DNA of 35,590 nt from an uncultured Alphaproteobacteria bacterium (lineage in GTDB: Bacteria > Pseudomonadota > Alphaproteobacteria > HIMB59): the NCBI GenBank assembly GCA_902632575.1, contig CACPCY010000005.1, positions 1 through 35,590 of the forward strand, in the 5' to 3' direction. Positions 20,901 to 29,759 of this stretch are shown here, in pieces. Below the pieces are notes generated by a model. That model was not told the origin of the DNA. It saw only the letters and a program-made list of their open reading frames with translations, and did no database searches. The translations under genes and the position numbers were made by a program. How positions within the stretch are numbered: the first letter of the stretch is position 1; every line of letters starts with the position of its first letter.

Positions 20901-20915
20901 TATATATTATGTTAA

Positions 20916-21464
20916 ATGGTACTTTTAAATTCTTCAAGCTGTAATTTTGATTGGCAACCAACTAATTTTCAATTTATTAACTTAAAAGGTGAAAAAGGGT
21001 CCTTTTATGATTCTTTTGACACCAATGGTCTTTTAGTAATGTTTATTTGTAACCATTGCCCTTATGTCAGATCTATAGAAACTAAGATTTCAACTGAAAC
21101 CCAAAGACTCAAAGTTTTAAATGTAAATTCTATTGCTTTTATGTCAAACGATCAAAATTCATATGAGGAGGACCACAACAAATTTCTTTTAGAACAAATA
21201 TCAAGAGCTAAATTTGAATTCGAATATATTGTTGATGCTACGCAATCAATAGCTAAAACATTTGATGCTCAATGCACTCCTGAGTTCTATTATTTCAGTA
21301 ATGATAAAAAACTTAAGTATAGAGGCAGGTTAGACTCCAATGGTAAAAATTCTTCTATGGGCAAACCAGAGCTTTATTCTGCTATTGAAGAAGTTATTGC
21401 TAAAGGATATTGTTCAAGCCAACAATATCCAAGTATGGGTTGCTCAATAAAATGGAAAAATTAA
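20916..21464 (+). CDS. Thioredoxin-like redoxin family protein (CNHCP motif)
   Basis: A 182-residue cytoplasmic protein of the AhpC/TSA-thioredoxin superfamily. The active-site-like motif is CNHC (C45, C48) in LLVMFICNHCPYVRSI. FMSNDQNSYEEDHNKF, AQCTPEFYYFSNDKKLKYRG (with the cis-Pro loop TPEF) and a C-terminal YPSMGCSIKWK complete the pattern of a widespread family usually annotated only as thioredoxin family protein. It probably carries out thiol-disulfide or peroxide chemistry, but its substrate is unknown. A third conserved Cys sits near the C-terminus (GCSIKW). The following yfgM-like gene starts within its last 13 bases. Confidence 0.88.
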   Translation: MVLLNSSSCNFDWQPTNFQFINLKGEKGSFYDSFDTNGLLVMFICNHCPYVRSIETKISTETQRLKVLNVNSIAFMSNDQNSYEEDHNKFLLEQISRAKFEFEYIVDATQSIAKTFDAQCTPEFYYFSNDKKLKYRGRLDSNGKNSSMGKPELYSAIEEVIAKGYCSSQQYPSMGCSIKWKN

Positions 21465-21937
21465 TCACTAAAAGAAATTTATCTTTATTTGGAATTGTAT
21501 CTTTTTTATTGGTTATTTCTCTTTATTTCATTTTACAAAATAATTCTAAAGATGATGAAAAATTATTCGATATTTTTTTGGCAGAGCTTTATAATGAGCA
21601 AAATTCAAATTTAGATGAAAAATTGTACTATTTATCAAGTTTAGATAATCCTAAAGTCTCTTTTTTTAGTGATTTGAAATTAACCTCAATTGAAAATTTA
21701 GATCGATATAATAAAATTGATAAAGATATAATATTATTGAAAAAAGCATTAATTGACTTAGATAAAGAATTGATAAAATCTTTATCATTAGATAATAATT
21801 TTACTTTTAATGAAATTGCTAAAATATACTTTTATAATTTAGACATTAATAACTTTGAGTTTAGTGAGTCAGATAGAGATAATTTAAATAATTTTTTTAT
21901 CAAAGCTGTTGATAGATTATCTAATGAAAAATATTAA
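21452..21937 (+). CDS. YfgM-like membrane-anchored TPR-family protein
   Basis: A longer frame begins at 21410, but the ATG at 21452 gives a normal membrane anchor: a short basic tip (MEKLITKRN) and one TM helix (LSLFGIVSFLLVISLYFIL). The remaining 130 or so residues are helical and face the periplasm. Sequence alone does not prove the family. The call rests on architecture and on synteny: in E. coli yfgM-bamB-der are consecutive, and here bamB-like and der genes follow directly. YfgM is a periplasmic chaperone-network partner of the SecYEG translocon. The gene overlaps its upstream neighbour by 13 bases and bamB by 14, so all are likely translated from one message. Confidence 0.65.
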   Translation: MEKLITKRNLSLFGIVSFLLVISLYFILQNNSKDDEKLFDIFLAELYNEQNSNLDEKLYYLSSLDNPKVSFFSDLKLTSIENLDRYNKIDKDIILLKKALIDLDKELIKSLSLDNNFTFNEIAKIYFYNLDINNFEFSESDRDNLNNFFIKAVDRLSNEKY

Positions 21938-23111
21938 ATTTTTTATTTTTCTCTTAGCTTTATCGTCTTGTAATCAATATTTCGGTACCGTAGATCAAGA
22001 TTATGTTCCAAAAAACGAGGTTTCTGAGATTTTTTCGGACCTTTCAAATGATAACTTTATGTCAGAGGTTGAGTTTGGTCATATTATTTATCCTAAATTT
22101 GTGAATCATTCTTTAAATATTAAAAATTTGGAAATTGAAAAAATTATTAAAACAAATAATAATTCTATTGTTCATTTTGTTAATGAAAAGATAATCGTAA
22201 GTAAAAACAAAAATATCTATTTAATCGATAAATTAAATAAAAAAAATATTACTAAATATAAAATAAATCTAAAAAAAGATGAAAATGTAATCCATTTTTT
22301 TGATTACAATGGTAAAGTATATTTGATAACTAATAATTCTAGAATATTTAATATAAATGAAGATAATTTATCTTTAATCTCCGATTATGGCATATACATA
22401 AATATAGCCCCAATAATAATTAAGGATAATCTAATAATTCTTAGTGTTTTTGGTGATATATATAAAGTAAATTTGTTAAAACAATCTATAACTAAATCAT
22501 CTAGTTTTGATCATAAGTTAGGTATCAATATAAAATCAAATATTTTTGAAGATGAATTAAATTATTACTATCTTTTCAATACAAGTACTTTAATTACTTT
22601 TAATAAACAAAATACTGAATTTTTTGAAAATTATATTTTAGAGGATCTTAATATACTTTCATCTTTGGGTACTTTCAGTGAGCTAATAGACACGCCATTT
22701 AATTATAATGGTTATTTATATTTTTTAGATCGCTCTGGGAAAATTGCAGTTTTCAATCAATATTCTTCAGAAATACTTTGGGAATTTGATATAAAAACCA
22801 ATATACTTAGTTATCTTTTCTCAAAAAATGGTAATTTAATAATTCTTACTACTGAAAAAATTTTAATTATAGCGAGCAATGGAGATATAATTAATTCATA
22901 TAAACATAATAAAGACTTGCCAATATCAATATTTAGTATTTCAGAAAATATTTATTTGATATCAAAAGATGGAATAATTACTATCAACTTAAATAAAAAA
23001 TTGGAAGAGTTATTATTCAAAAATAAATTTACTAGTAATTTAGATATTTTTTACCAAGATAATAAAATCTATTTAAAAGATGATTTAAGCCTGATCAAAA
23101 TAAGTGAATAA
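21924..23111 (+). CDS. bamB: BamB-like outer-membrane assembly lipoprotein (beta-propeller)
   Basis: I take the ATG at 21924, not the upstream one at 21909, because it gives a compact lipoprotein signal: MKNIKFFIFLLALSSC, with lipobox LSSC and lipidated C16. The mature region of about 380 residues is built of repeated beta blades, for example GYLYFLDRSGKIAVFNQYSS followed by EILWEFDI, with PQQ-propeller-like repeats. BamB is the scaffolding lipoprotein of the BAM complex that folds beta-barrel proteins. The sequence is divergent, so the name leans on the lipobox, the propeller repeats and the yfgM-bamB-der order. It overlaps der by 8 bases. Confidence 0.78.
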   Translation: MKNIKFFIFLLALSSCNQYFGTVDQDYVPKNEVSEIFSDLSNDNFMSEVEFGHIIYPKFVNHSLNIKNLEIEKIIKTNNNSIVHFVNEKIIVSKNKNIYLIDKLNKKNITKYKINLKKDENVIHFFDYNGKVYLITNNSRIFNINEDNLSLISDYGIYINIAPIIIKDNLIILSVFGDIYKVNLLKQSITKSSSFDHKLGINIKSNIFEDELNYYYLFNTSTLITFNKQNTEFFENYILEDLNILSSLGTFSELIDTPFNYNGYLYFLDRSGKIAVFNQYSSEILWEFDIKTNILSYLFSKNGNLIILTTEKILIIASNGDIINSYKHNKDLPISIFSISENIYLISKDGIITINLNKKLEELLFKNKFTSNLDIFYQDNKIYLKDDLSLIKISE

Positions 23112-24357
23112 TTATTTTATTATCGGAAAAGTTAATGAAGGGAAGTCCCACCTTTTTAATTTGTTCTCAAAAAAACATAGAACTATATCAAATCCAAAAC
23201 CAAACACTACAATAGATATAATTAGAAAAAAAATTTTATCAGAAAATTTTGAATATAATTTATTTGATACACCGGGATTTTGCAAATTTAATGATTTTAA
23301 GTACCTTTTTAATAAAATCTCTGAACTCAAGTTAGATAATATTTATTTCATATATTTAGTATCATCTTTTACCCAAGCAGATTTAGAAATTTGTAAAAAA
23401 TTACATTCAAAAAAATTCAATCTTTTGTTGTTTTCTTTTAAAAAAATTGATGAAAAAGATTATATTCCAAATTTGTTTAACAAAATCTTCACTAATCATT
23501 CCGATAACTTAGTAACTTTAAAAAAATATCTATCACAAGAGAATAAAAGAAAATTATTTAATAATGAAAATATAAAAAAAAATACCATAACAATTTTTGG
23601 AAAAGAAAATACTGGAAAATCAACATTATTTAACAAAATAATGAGTATGCCTTTATCTACAACATCACCAAACCTTCATACCACTCGTGACTCAGTTAAC
23701 TGGGATATAAGGTATAAAAATCAAATACTAGAGTTTATTGATACTGCTGGTTTTATAAGGAGCAGATCTAATAGAAAAAATTTTGATTTTGAAAAATTAT
23801 CATTAGAACAATCCGAATATTTTATTAAGAAATCCTCTCTTATTGTTCTGTTATTGGACGCAAAATCAGAGTCGAAATTAGATTTATCATTAATAGGATC
23901 TTTATCAAAAAGAAATAAACCATTCTTAGTTTTGGTCAATAAGATAGATTTGATAGAAAACAAATCTTTATATCAACAGAAATTTCTTAAATATTTATCT
24001 TTAAATCATAACTATTATTCATCATTAAATATATTCTTTATTTCAGCTCTAAACTCATCAAAATCAAAAATACTAAATATAATAAATGATCAATTAAATA
24101 ATAAGTTCTTTTTCAAAACTTCATATTTAAACAAATTAATTAAATCAATTAATATTGAATTAGGTAAAATTCAAAAAAATTCAAAAGAATTTAAAATTTA
24201 CTTTATAACTGCTTTTACAGTTAATAAAAAAAATTATTTTAAAATTTCTTGTAATTTTACAAAAAAAAATATTAGACCTCATATAAGATCTTACTTATCT
24301 AAGATTTTGATCAGAGAATTAAACCTAAAAGGTATAACTTTTAATCTAATTTTTTAA
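23104..24357 (+). CDS. der: Ribosome-assembly GTPase Der (EngA), first G domain degraded
   Basis: Der has two tandem GTPase domains and a KH-like domain and acts in 50S maturation. The start is GTG at 23104, inside the end of bamB. The second G domain is intact: GKENTGKST (166-174), the TTRDS switch, DTAG (213-216), NKID (279-282) and an ISAL motif. The first keeps a P-loop (GKVNEGKS, 8-15) and DTPG (55-58), but its base-recognition motif is K113-K-I-D rather than NKxD, and I see no clear G5. The linker is short and the KH-like end is diverged (KIYFITAF... then IRPHIRSYL). At 417 residues it is shorter than typical Der (440-490). It meets the next gene tail to tail with a 17-base overlap. Confidence 0.9.
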   Translation: MNNYFIIGKVNEGKSHLFNLFSKKHRTISNPKPNTTIDIIRKKILSENFEYNLFDTPGFCKFNDFKYLFNKISELKLDNIYFIYLVSSFTQADLEICKKLHSKKFNLLLFSFKKIDEKDYIPNLFNKIFTNHSDNLVTLKKYLSQENKRKLFNNENIKKNTITIFGKENTGKSTLFNKIMSMPLSTTSPNLHTTRDSVNWDIRYKNQILEFIDTAGFIRSRSNRKNFDFEKLSLEQSEYFIKKSSLIVLLLDAKSESKLDLSLIGSLSKRNKPFLVLVNKIDLIENKSLYQQKFLKYLSLNHNYYSSLNIFFISALNSSKSKILNIINDQLNNKFFFKTSYLNKLIKSINIELGKIQKNSKEFKIYFITAFTVNKKNYFKISCNFTKKNIRPHIRSYLSKILIRELNLKGITFNLIF

Positions 24358-24826
24358 TTTCAATATTGTTTAATTTATTTAAATCTTTTTTTAATGAAAC
24401 AACATAATTTACTAATGAATTTTTAAAATTATTTAAATGGACTTTATAATGATTATCTTTATCAAAAGACAAAACAAATTTTAATTTATTACTGAATATA
24501 GGTACGATTAAATTGATAAAATAAATTACATTAATTAATATTTGGTAATTTTTATTAATATAATCATAATTATATTGATAAGATATCATATGTAAATCAA
24601 TATCTCTATTAATTATTACTACTTCATCTACTTTTAAAAATTGATTTTTAATTAGTGAAACTGCTTTCATTAAATCTTCAATAGATTCAAAATTAGTTTG
24701 AAGAAGAGTATGATCTTGATTTATATTATCTAATTTATCTGATGCTAAAATAATTTTATTTGAATTTATATTTAAGACTCTCTGATCTTCACCGCTTAAA
24801 ATAATTATTATTTGATTTAGTGACAA
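24341..24826 (-). CDS. Hypothetical protein, possible decayed SDR
   Basis: A 161-residue protein whose start directly abuts the purF stop (24827). Many alphaproteobacteria, as I recall, carry a short-chain dehydrogenase in this slot after cvpA-purF. The layout here is reminiscent: a VDEVVIINRDIDL strand where SDRs have xDxLVNNAG, then helices like YINKNYQILINVIYF, a strand LKFVLSFDK where the catalytic Ser would lie, and FKNSLVNYVVSLKKDLNKLN where YxxxK-x-A-L-x-x would be. The glycine-rich nucleotide loop and the Ser-Tyr-Lys triad are missing, so it could not work as a normal SDR. It may be a decaying gene, a structural remnant or unrelated. It overlaps the der 3' end by 17 bases. Confidence 0.6.
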   Translation of the reverse strand: MSLNQIIIILSGEDQRVLNINSNKIILASDKLDNINQDHTLLQTNFESIEDLMKAVSLIKNQFLKVDEVVIINRDIDLHMISYQYNYDYINKNYQILINVIYFINLIVPIFSNKLKFVLSFDKDNHYKVHLNNFKNSLVNYVVSLKKDLNKLNNIEIKKLD

Positions 24827-26278
24827 TTAAATATTTGAGCTAGCACTCAATAGAGATAATTGAGTAATTTTATTATCACCTAACTGATCAATTAATTTGA
24901 TTGGATAATCACCTGTAAAGTAATGATCTGTCAATTGAGGTTTTTCATTATCTCTTTTTAAATAACCAAGTGCAATATACAGACCCTCTAGGGATAGAAA
25001 TTTTAAGCTTTTTGCATTAATGTACTCACAAATTTCTTCAACACTTTTGTTTGCTGCTAATAATTCTTTTCTTGTTGGCATATCAACTCCATAAAAATCA
25101 GGATATTTGATTTCAGGGCATGCAATTCTTAAATGAACTTCTTTGGCTCCAGCATCATATAACATTTTTACAATTTTATGTGATGTTGTACCACGTACTA
25201 AAGAGTCATCTACCAATATAATTTTTTTATTTTCAATAGAACTTCTATTTGCGTTTAGTTTTAATTTTACACCCAAACTTCTTATTTGTTGACCGGGTTC
25301 TATGAATGTTCTTCCAACATAATGATTTCTTATTAAACCTAATTCAAAATTAATTTTTTTTTGTTGACTATATCCTAAAGCAGCTGCATTACCAGAGTCT
25401 GGGACTGGTACAACCAATTCAGCATCTATGTTATCTTCTTTTGCTAATTCTCTTCCCAAATTTTTTCTATACTCATAGGCCGTTCTACCTCTTAAAACAC
25501 TATCTGGTCTTGCAAAATAAATATATTCAAAGACACAAGGTCTAGGTGTGTGGTTACCGAATGGTTTTAGACTAATTAAATCATTATTTTCGATATAAAC
25601 AATTTCTCCATTTTCGACCTCTCTAACAAAATCAGCTCCAATAATGTCAAGTGCACATGTTTCAGATGCTAGTACATAGGAGTTATTTTTTTTACCTATT
25701 ATTAGAGGTCTAATTCCATAAATATCTCTTGCTCCTATGAGAATATCTTTTGTAAGCATTACCAACGCGTAGCCACCTTGAATTTGCGATATAGCCTCAA
25801 TAATTTTGTCAATATTTTTTTCTTTTTTTGATCTTGCTATAAGTTGAACTATCGTCTCAGAGTCAGAAGTTGTATAAAAAATAGCTCCATCTTCAACTAG
25901 TTTTTTTCTCAATGTAATAGCATTAGTAAAATTACCATTATGTGAAACACCTATGCCACCAGCATTAGTGTCTGCAAAAAAAGGCTGCACGTTTCTTAAA
26001 ATTTTACCACCTGTGGTGCTATATCTATTATGACCAATTGCATATAATCCTGGCAATTTTCTGATAGTGTCCTCATTGTTAAAATTATCTCCAACAAGTC
26101 CAAATCTTTTTTCAGAATAATAATTCTTACCATCATAAGAAACTATTCCACATCCCTCTTGCCCTCTGTGTTGTAATGCATGTAAACCCAAAGCAGTCAA
26201 AGCAGAAGCATCATTAATATTTGAAATACCAAATACACCACATTCCTCTCTAATTTTAATAGAGTTGGTTTTTATCAT
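24827..26278 (-). CDS. purF: Amidophosphoribosyltransferase
   Basis: Catalyses the first committed step of purine synthesis, converting PRPP and glutamine to 5-phosphoribosylamine. The 483-residue protein begins with a 12-residue propeptide and then CGVFGI; C13 would be the N-terminal nucleophile after cleavage. HRGQEGCGI and SHNGNFTNA mark the glutaminase half, and IILVDDSLVRGTTSHK is the PRPP-binding loop of the phosphoribosyltransferase half. Length is normal. It overlaps cvpA upstream by 23 bases, a pairing known from many proteobacteria including E. coli. Confidence 0.97.
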   Translation of the reverse strand: MIKTNSIKIREECGVFGISNINDASALTALGLHALQHRGQEGCGIVSYDGKNYYSEKRFGLVGDNFNNEDTIRKLPGLYAIGHNRYSTTGGKILRNVQPFFADTNAGGIGVSHNGNFTNAITLRKKLVEDGAIFYTTSDSETIVQLIARSKKEKNIDKIIEAISQIQGGYALVMLTKDILIGARDIYGIRPLIIGKKNNSYVLASETCALDIIGADFVREVENGEIVYIENNDLISLKPFGNHTPRPCVFEYIYFARPDSVLRGRTAYEYRKNLGRELAKEDNIDAELVVPVPDSGNAAALGYSQQKKINFELGLIRNHYVGRTFIEPGQQIRSLGVKLKLNANRSSIENKKIILVDDSLVRGTTSHKIVKMLYDAGAKEVHLRIACPEIKYPDFYGVDMPTRKELLAANKSVEEICEYINAKSLKFLSLEGLYIALGYLKRDNEKPQLTDHYFTGDYPIKLIDQLGDNKITQLSLLSASSNI

Positions 26279-26819
26279 TATTTTTTTCTTTATTTGATAT
26301 TTCTTTCTTTATATCTTTATTAACTTCAGGTTCTTTATACATAAGGTTCTCATATATTGATATATTTAATTTCATAATACTATTTTTATCATTTAAATAT
26401 TTTTTAAAAAATAAAACATAAGAGAAATAGAATAGAACTGAAAATAAAATTATCCCATAAATAGCACCAACTAACATATCTATAATTTTAAATTCTAGTT
26501 TTGATGGTGACTTCAAATTTAGTGCCTTTTCTAATATTGAAAATGCTATGTATGTAACTAGAAATAAAATTATAAAAGAAATTATTTCTAAAAAAATTGA
26601 ATTTTCTTTCTGTAATGAGAACAAATATTCAATTTTTATCTTCTCTAAAAAAAAATTAAGTAATCTTTTGTAGAATAAAAACGGTACAGAGACAGATAAA
26701 ATTATCTTAAGAGTGTAGCTAATTGATTTAGTAGCACCTTTAAAAGCAAAAAAAATTACAAATATGAATAATAAAAAAAGATAAGCATAATCAAAATAAT
26801 TTAAGTTAGACAAATACAT
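26256..26819 (-). CDS. cvpA: CvpA family membrane protein
   Basis: A 187-residue inner-membrane protein with four hydrophobic segments, at about 11-29, 35-52, 76-98 and 112-134. The pattern FAFKGATKSISYTLKIILS near the N-terminus and the central region after SPSKLEFKIIDMLVGAIYG match the CvpA/colicin V production family, in which a G at the second helix start and a conserved loop precede helix 4. The C-terminus is a hydrophilic Lys/Glu-rich tail. Its biochemical role is poorly defined; in other bacteria it affects envelope homeostasis. Synteny with purF, which it overlaps by 23 bases, strengthens the call. It lies 5 bases after mlaF. Confidence 0.85.
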   Translation of the reverse strand: MYLSNLNYFDYAYLFLLFIFVIFFAFKGATKSISYTLKIILSVSVPFLFYKRLLNFFLEKIKIEYLFSLQKENSIFLEIISFIILFLVTYIAFSILEKALNLKSPSKLEFKIIDMLVGAIYGIILFSVLFYFSYVLFFKKYLNDKNSIMKLNISIYENLMYKEPEVNKDIKKEISNKEKNNDKNQLY

Positions 26820-26824
26820 TATTG

Positions 26825-27523
26825 CTAGTATTTTCCACCCGAGATAAAGGATTTAAACATTTTATTTTTTGTATTTAAAATTTTTTTACATTCACCTCTG
26901 TCTTGAACAACACCATTATCAATAAAATAATAATTATCTCCTGTTTTAATAGCACTTTTAATATCATGTGTTATACTCACAGCAGTTATTTTCCTTTTTT
27001 TTATTACTTTTATTATTAATTCATTTATTTTGTCGCTATTTATAGGGTCAAGTCCTGTTGTTGGTTCATCTAGAAAAATTACCTTTGGATTTTTATAAAG
27101 GGCCCTAGCAAGTCCAACCCTTTTTTTCATGCCTCCAGATATTTCTGAAGGATATTTATTGATTATAGATTTTTCAAGACCCACGTCTTTCATTAGAGAG
27201 AGAACTTTTTTATCGTAGTTTGTTTTGCCATTAATATAATCTGTAAATGCTATGTTTTCAGATATTTTTAAACTATCAAATAAAGCACCATACTGAAATA
27301 ACATGCTAAATTTATCAATATTAACTTTAGAACTTTTGTCATACAAAATTGAACCACCATCATGACTAAATAATTGATAAATTGTTTTAATTAAAACAGA
27401 TTTACCGCAACCTGATTGACCTAATATGATTGTAGATTTATTTTTTTCTATTGTGAGACTAATATCTTTTAAAACTAAGTTTCCATCAAATTTCTTTTTT
27501 AGATTTCTAATTTCAATTTTCAT
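26825..27523 (-). CDS. mlaF: ABC ATPase MlaF (phospholipid trafficking)
   Basis: ATPase subunit of the Mla complex, which moves phospholipids between the outer and inner membranes to keep outer-membrane asymmetry. The 232-residue sequence has Walker A GQSGCGKS (35-42), ABC signature SGGMKKRVGLARAL, and Walker B VIFLDEPTTGLDP. SGGMKKR is typical of the MlaF/Ttg2A subgroup. Its ATG overlaps the mlaE stop by one base (TAATG), so translation is coupled. The expected mlaD (MCE protein) does not follow; cvpA does. Confidence 0.93.
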   Translation of the reverse strand: MKIEIRNLKKKFDGNLVLKDISLTIEKNKSTIILGQSGCGKSVLIKTIYQLFSHDGGSILYDKSSKVNIDKFSMLFQYGALFDSLKISENIAFTDYINGKTNYDKKVLSLMKDVGLEKSIINKYPSEISGGMKKRVGLARALYKNPKVIFLDEPTTGLDPINSDKINELIIKVIKKRKITAVSITHDIKSAIKTGDNYYFIDNGVVQDRGECKKILNTKNKMFKSFISGGKY

Positions 27524-28290
27524 TAAAAAAATATTTCTGTTAAAAAATAATTGGACGATAAAATCAGAATAGAAGATATTACAACTGCATTTGTAGTTGC
27601 AGATCCAACACCGAATGCACCTTTATCAGAAAACAGACCACAATAACAACTAACAATTGATATGATAAAGCCAAATGTTAGTGCTTTTACAATTCCTGAC
27701 ATATAGTCACCAAAACTTAAAAAATCAATAGTATTTAATAAATATAAATTATCATTAAATCCAAGTCTATGTACTGATACTATGTATCCTCCCATTACCC
27801 CGATAAAATCCACAATTGTAACGAATATTGGCAAAGCAAGTGTCAAAGATAAAACTCTGGGTGTTACAAGATAATTATAATAATTAGTATTTAGTGTTTT
27901 AAGAGCATCGATTTGTTCAGTTACTCTCATTGTAGCTATTTCAGCAGCAATAGAAGAGCCAACTCTCGCAGAAATCATAAGACCAGTCAATACTGGACCT
28001 AATTCTCTTGTTAAAGTTAAAACAACTATGTTTGGAATAGCTGACTCAGCAGAAAATCTTGAAAAACCTGTATAAGATTGTAAAGCAAGAACCATTCCTG
28101 AAAAAATTCCAGTTAATGCGATAATTGGAATTGATGAAATAAATATATCTAAAAAATATAATGAAATATTTTTGAAATAAAACTTTGGTTTGAAAAAATA
28201 TTTGAAAAAAAAATATATAAATAAAATAAATTTCCCTAAATTAGAGAATAATTTTATTGGAATTGCGCCAATATTTTCAATTAATTTCAT
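27523..28290 (-). CDS. mlaE: ABC permease MlaE
   Basis: Integral-membrane permease of the Mla phospholipid transporter. The 255-residue protein has about five hydrophobic segments. The family signature is clear at 93-130: LTRELGPVLTGLMISARVGS followed by SIAAEIATMRVTEQIDAL, and the preceding GIFSGMVLALQ is also typical. It couples by a one-base stop-start overlap to mlaF and follows dnaB by 8 bases. The MCE and periplasmic partners (MlaD, MlaC) must lie elsewhere. Confidence 0.93.
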   Translation of the reverse strand: MKLIENIGAIPIKLFSNLGKFILFIYFFFKYFFKPKFYFKNISLYFLDIFISSIPIIALTGIFSGMVLALQSYTGFSRFSAESAIPNIVVLTLTRELGPVLTGLMISARVGSSIAAEIATMRVTEQIDALKTLNTNYYNYLVTPRVLSLTLALPIFVTIVDFIGVMGGYIVSVHRLGFNDNLYLLNTIDFLSFGDYMSGIVKALTFGFIISIVSCYCGLFSDKGAFGVGSATTNAVVISSILILSSNYFLTEIFF

Positions 28291-28298
28291 TAGAGATT

Positions 28299-29720
28299 TT
28301 AATTTGATGCATTTTTTTCAATTCCCAAGAACTTGGTAAATTTATCATCAAAGTATAACTCAATCTTACCCGTGGGACCATTTCTTTGTTTTGCAACAAT
28401 TAATTCAGCTTTGTTAAAAACTTGTTCATTTCTATCTTTCCATGAGTCATGTTTTTTTTGATATGACTCTTGAGTTTCATCAGCCCCTCTTGTTGGCTCG
28501 TTTCTTTGTAAGTAGTAACTTTCTCTATAAATAAACATTACAACATCTGCATCTTGTTCAATACTCCCTGATTCCCTTAAATCAGATAGTAAGGGCCTTT
28601 TATCCTCTCTATTTTCAACTTGACGTGAGAGCTGAGAAAGTGAAATTACAGGTAGATCAAATTCTTTTGCAAGTTGCTTTAAATTTCTTGTTATTTCAGA
28701 AAGCTCATTCACTCTATTATCTCTGTTACTTTCAGGTTTTATCAATTGGAGATAATCTATTAAAACTAGTTTAATATTAAAATTATTTTTATATCTTCGT
28801 AATTTAGATCTTAATTCTGAAACAGTTAAATTAGGACTATCATCAAAAAAGAAATTTAAACTATTAATTTCCTGATAAGTATTTTGAAGTTTAAGAGAGT
28901 CTTTCTCATTTATTTCTCCTTTACGAAGCTTATCACTCGATATCTTAGATTGTTCAGCCAAGATTCTTAAGCCAATTTGTTCAGCTGACATCTCTAAAGA
29001 AAACATTACAACAGATCCTTTATTTTCCTCTTGTGAAAAATATTTGGCAGCATTAAAAGCAATATTTGTAGCTAAGGCAGTTTTGCCCATTGAAGGTCTG
29101 CCAGCAAGAATAATTAAGTCAGAATTTTGCATTCCTCCTAGCATATTATCTAAGTCCCCAAATCCTGATACAATACCTGAATATTTTCCTTTTTTTTTAA
29201 ATGCTTTTTCAATTAATTGAAGAGAGGATTTAGTTACAGAGGAAAAGTTCCTTAATTCATAATTATCTTTTTTATAATTAGATAAATCAAATAACTTTTT
29301 TTCAAGGTCTAAAACAATATCTTTGATACTGTTCGATGTCTCGAAAGTCGTTGACTCATTATTTTTATTTTGTGTAATTTTAAAAAGCTCCCTTCTCAAA
29401 TGCAACTCTTGAAGTGTCTCTAAATAACTAGAAAAAATATCTTTAGAAAATACAATTTGATCGATTTGAAAAGAGAGATCTTTATGAGTTTTAGATTGTA
29501 TATCTGGAATGTAGTTCTTAATTGTATCTATAGAAATATTTTTTTGTGATTTATGAAACTCTTCTAATACATTAAATATTTTTAGATTTTCTATGTTGGA
29601 AAACAAAGAATTGTCCAGATACTCAAAATGTGTATCTATCAATTCCGGATGTTTAAGTAAGTAGGCAATAACAATAATTTCAATGTCATTATCTTTTAGG
29701 CTATCAAAGGACTTTTGCAT
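28299..29720 (-). CDS. dnaB: Replicative DNA helicase DnaB
   Basis: Hexameric 5'-3' helicase that unwinds DNA at the fork. The 473-residue protein has the N-terminal helical domain (about 10-110), then Walker A GRPSMGKTA (207-215), LEMSAEQIGLRILAEQS, Walker B VLIDYLQLI, and QLSRQVENREDKRPLLSDLR followed by ESGSIEQDADVV, which contains the arginine-finger region. The N-terminus lacks the usual 10-20 residue extension before the domain. No intein is present. The rplI-dnaB order is widespread. The gap to rplI is 39 bases. Confidence 0.97.
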   Translation of the reverse strand: MQKSFDSLKDNDIEIIVIAYLLKHPELIDTHFEYLDNSLFSNIENLKIFNVLEEFHKSQKNISIDTIKNYIPDIQSKTHKDLSFQIDQIVFSKDIFSSYLETLQELHLRRELFKITQNKNNESTTFETSNSIKDIVLDLEKKLFDLSNYKKDNYELRNFSSVTKSSLQLIEKAFKKKGKYSGIVSGFGDLDNMLGGMQNSDLIILAGRPSMGKTALATNIAFNAAKYFSQEENKGSVVMFSLEMSAEQIGLRILAEQSKISSDKLRKGEINEKDSLKLQNTYQEINSLNFFFDDSPNLTVSELRSKLRRYKNNFNIKLVLIDYLQLIKPESNRDNRVNELSEITRNLKQLAKEFDLPVISLSQLSRQVENREDKRPLLSDLRESGSIEQDADVVMFIYRESYYLQRNEPTRGADETQESYQKKHDSWKDRNEQVFNKAELIVAKQRNGPTGKIELYFDDKFTKFLGIEKNASN

Positions 29721-29759
29721 ACATAAGTAGGTTATTAATAAAACAATAAAAAGATAGTC

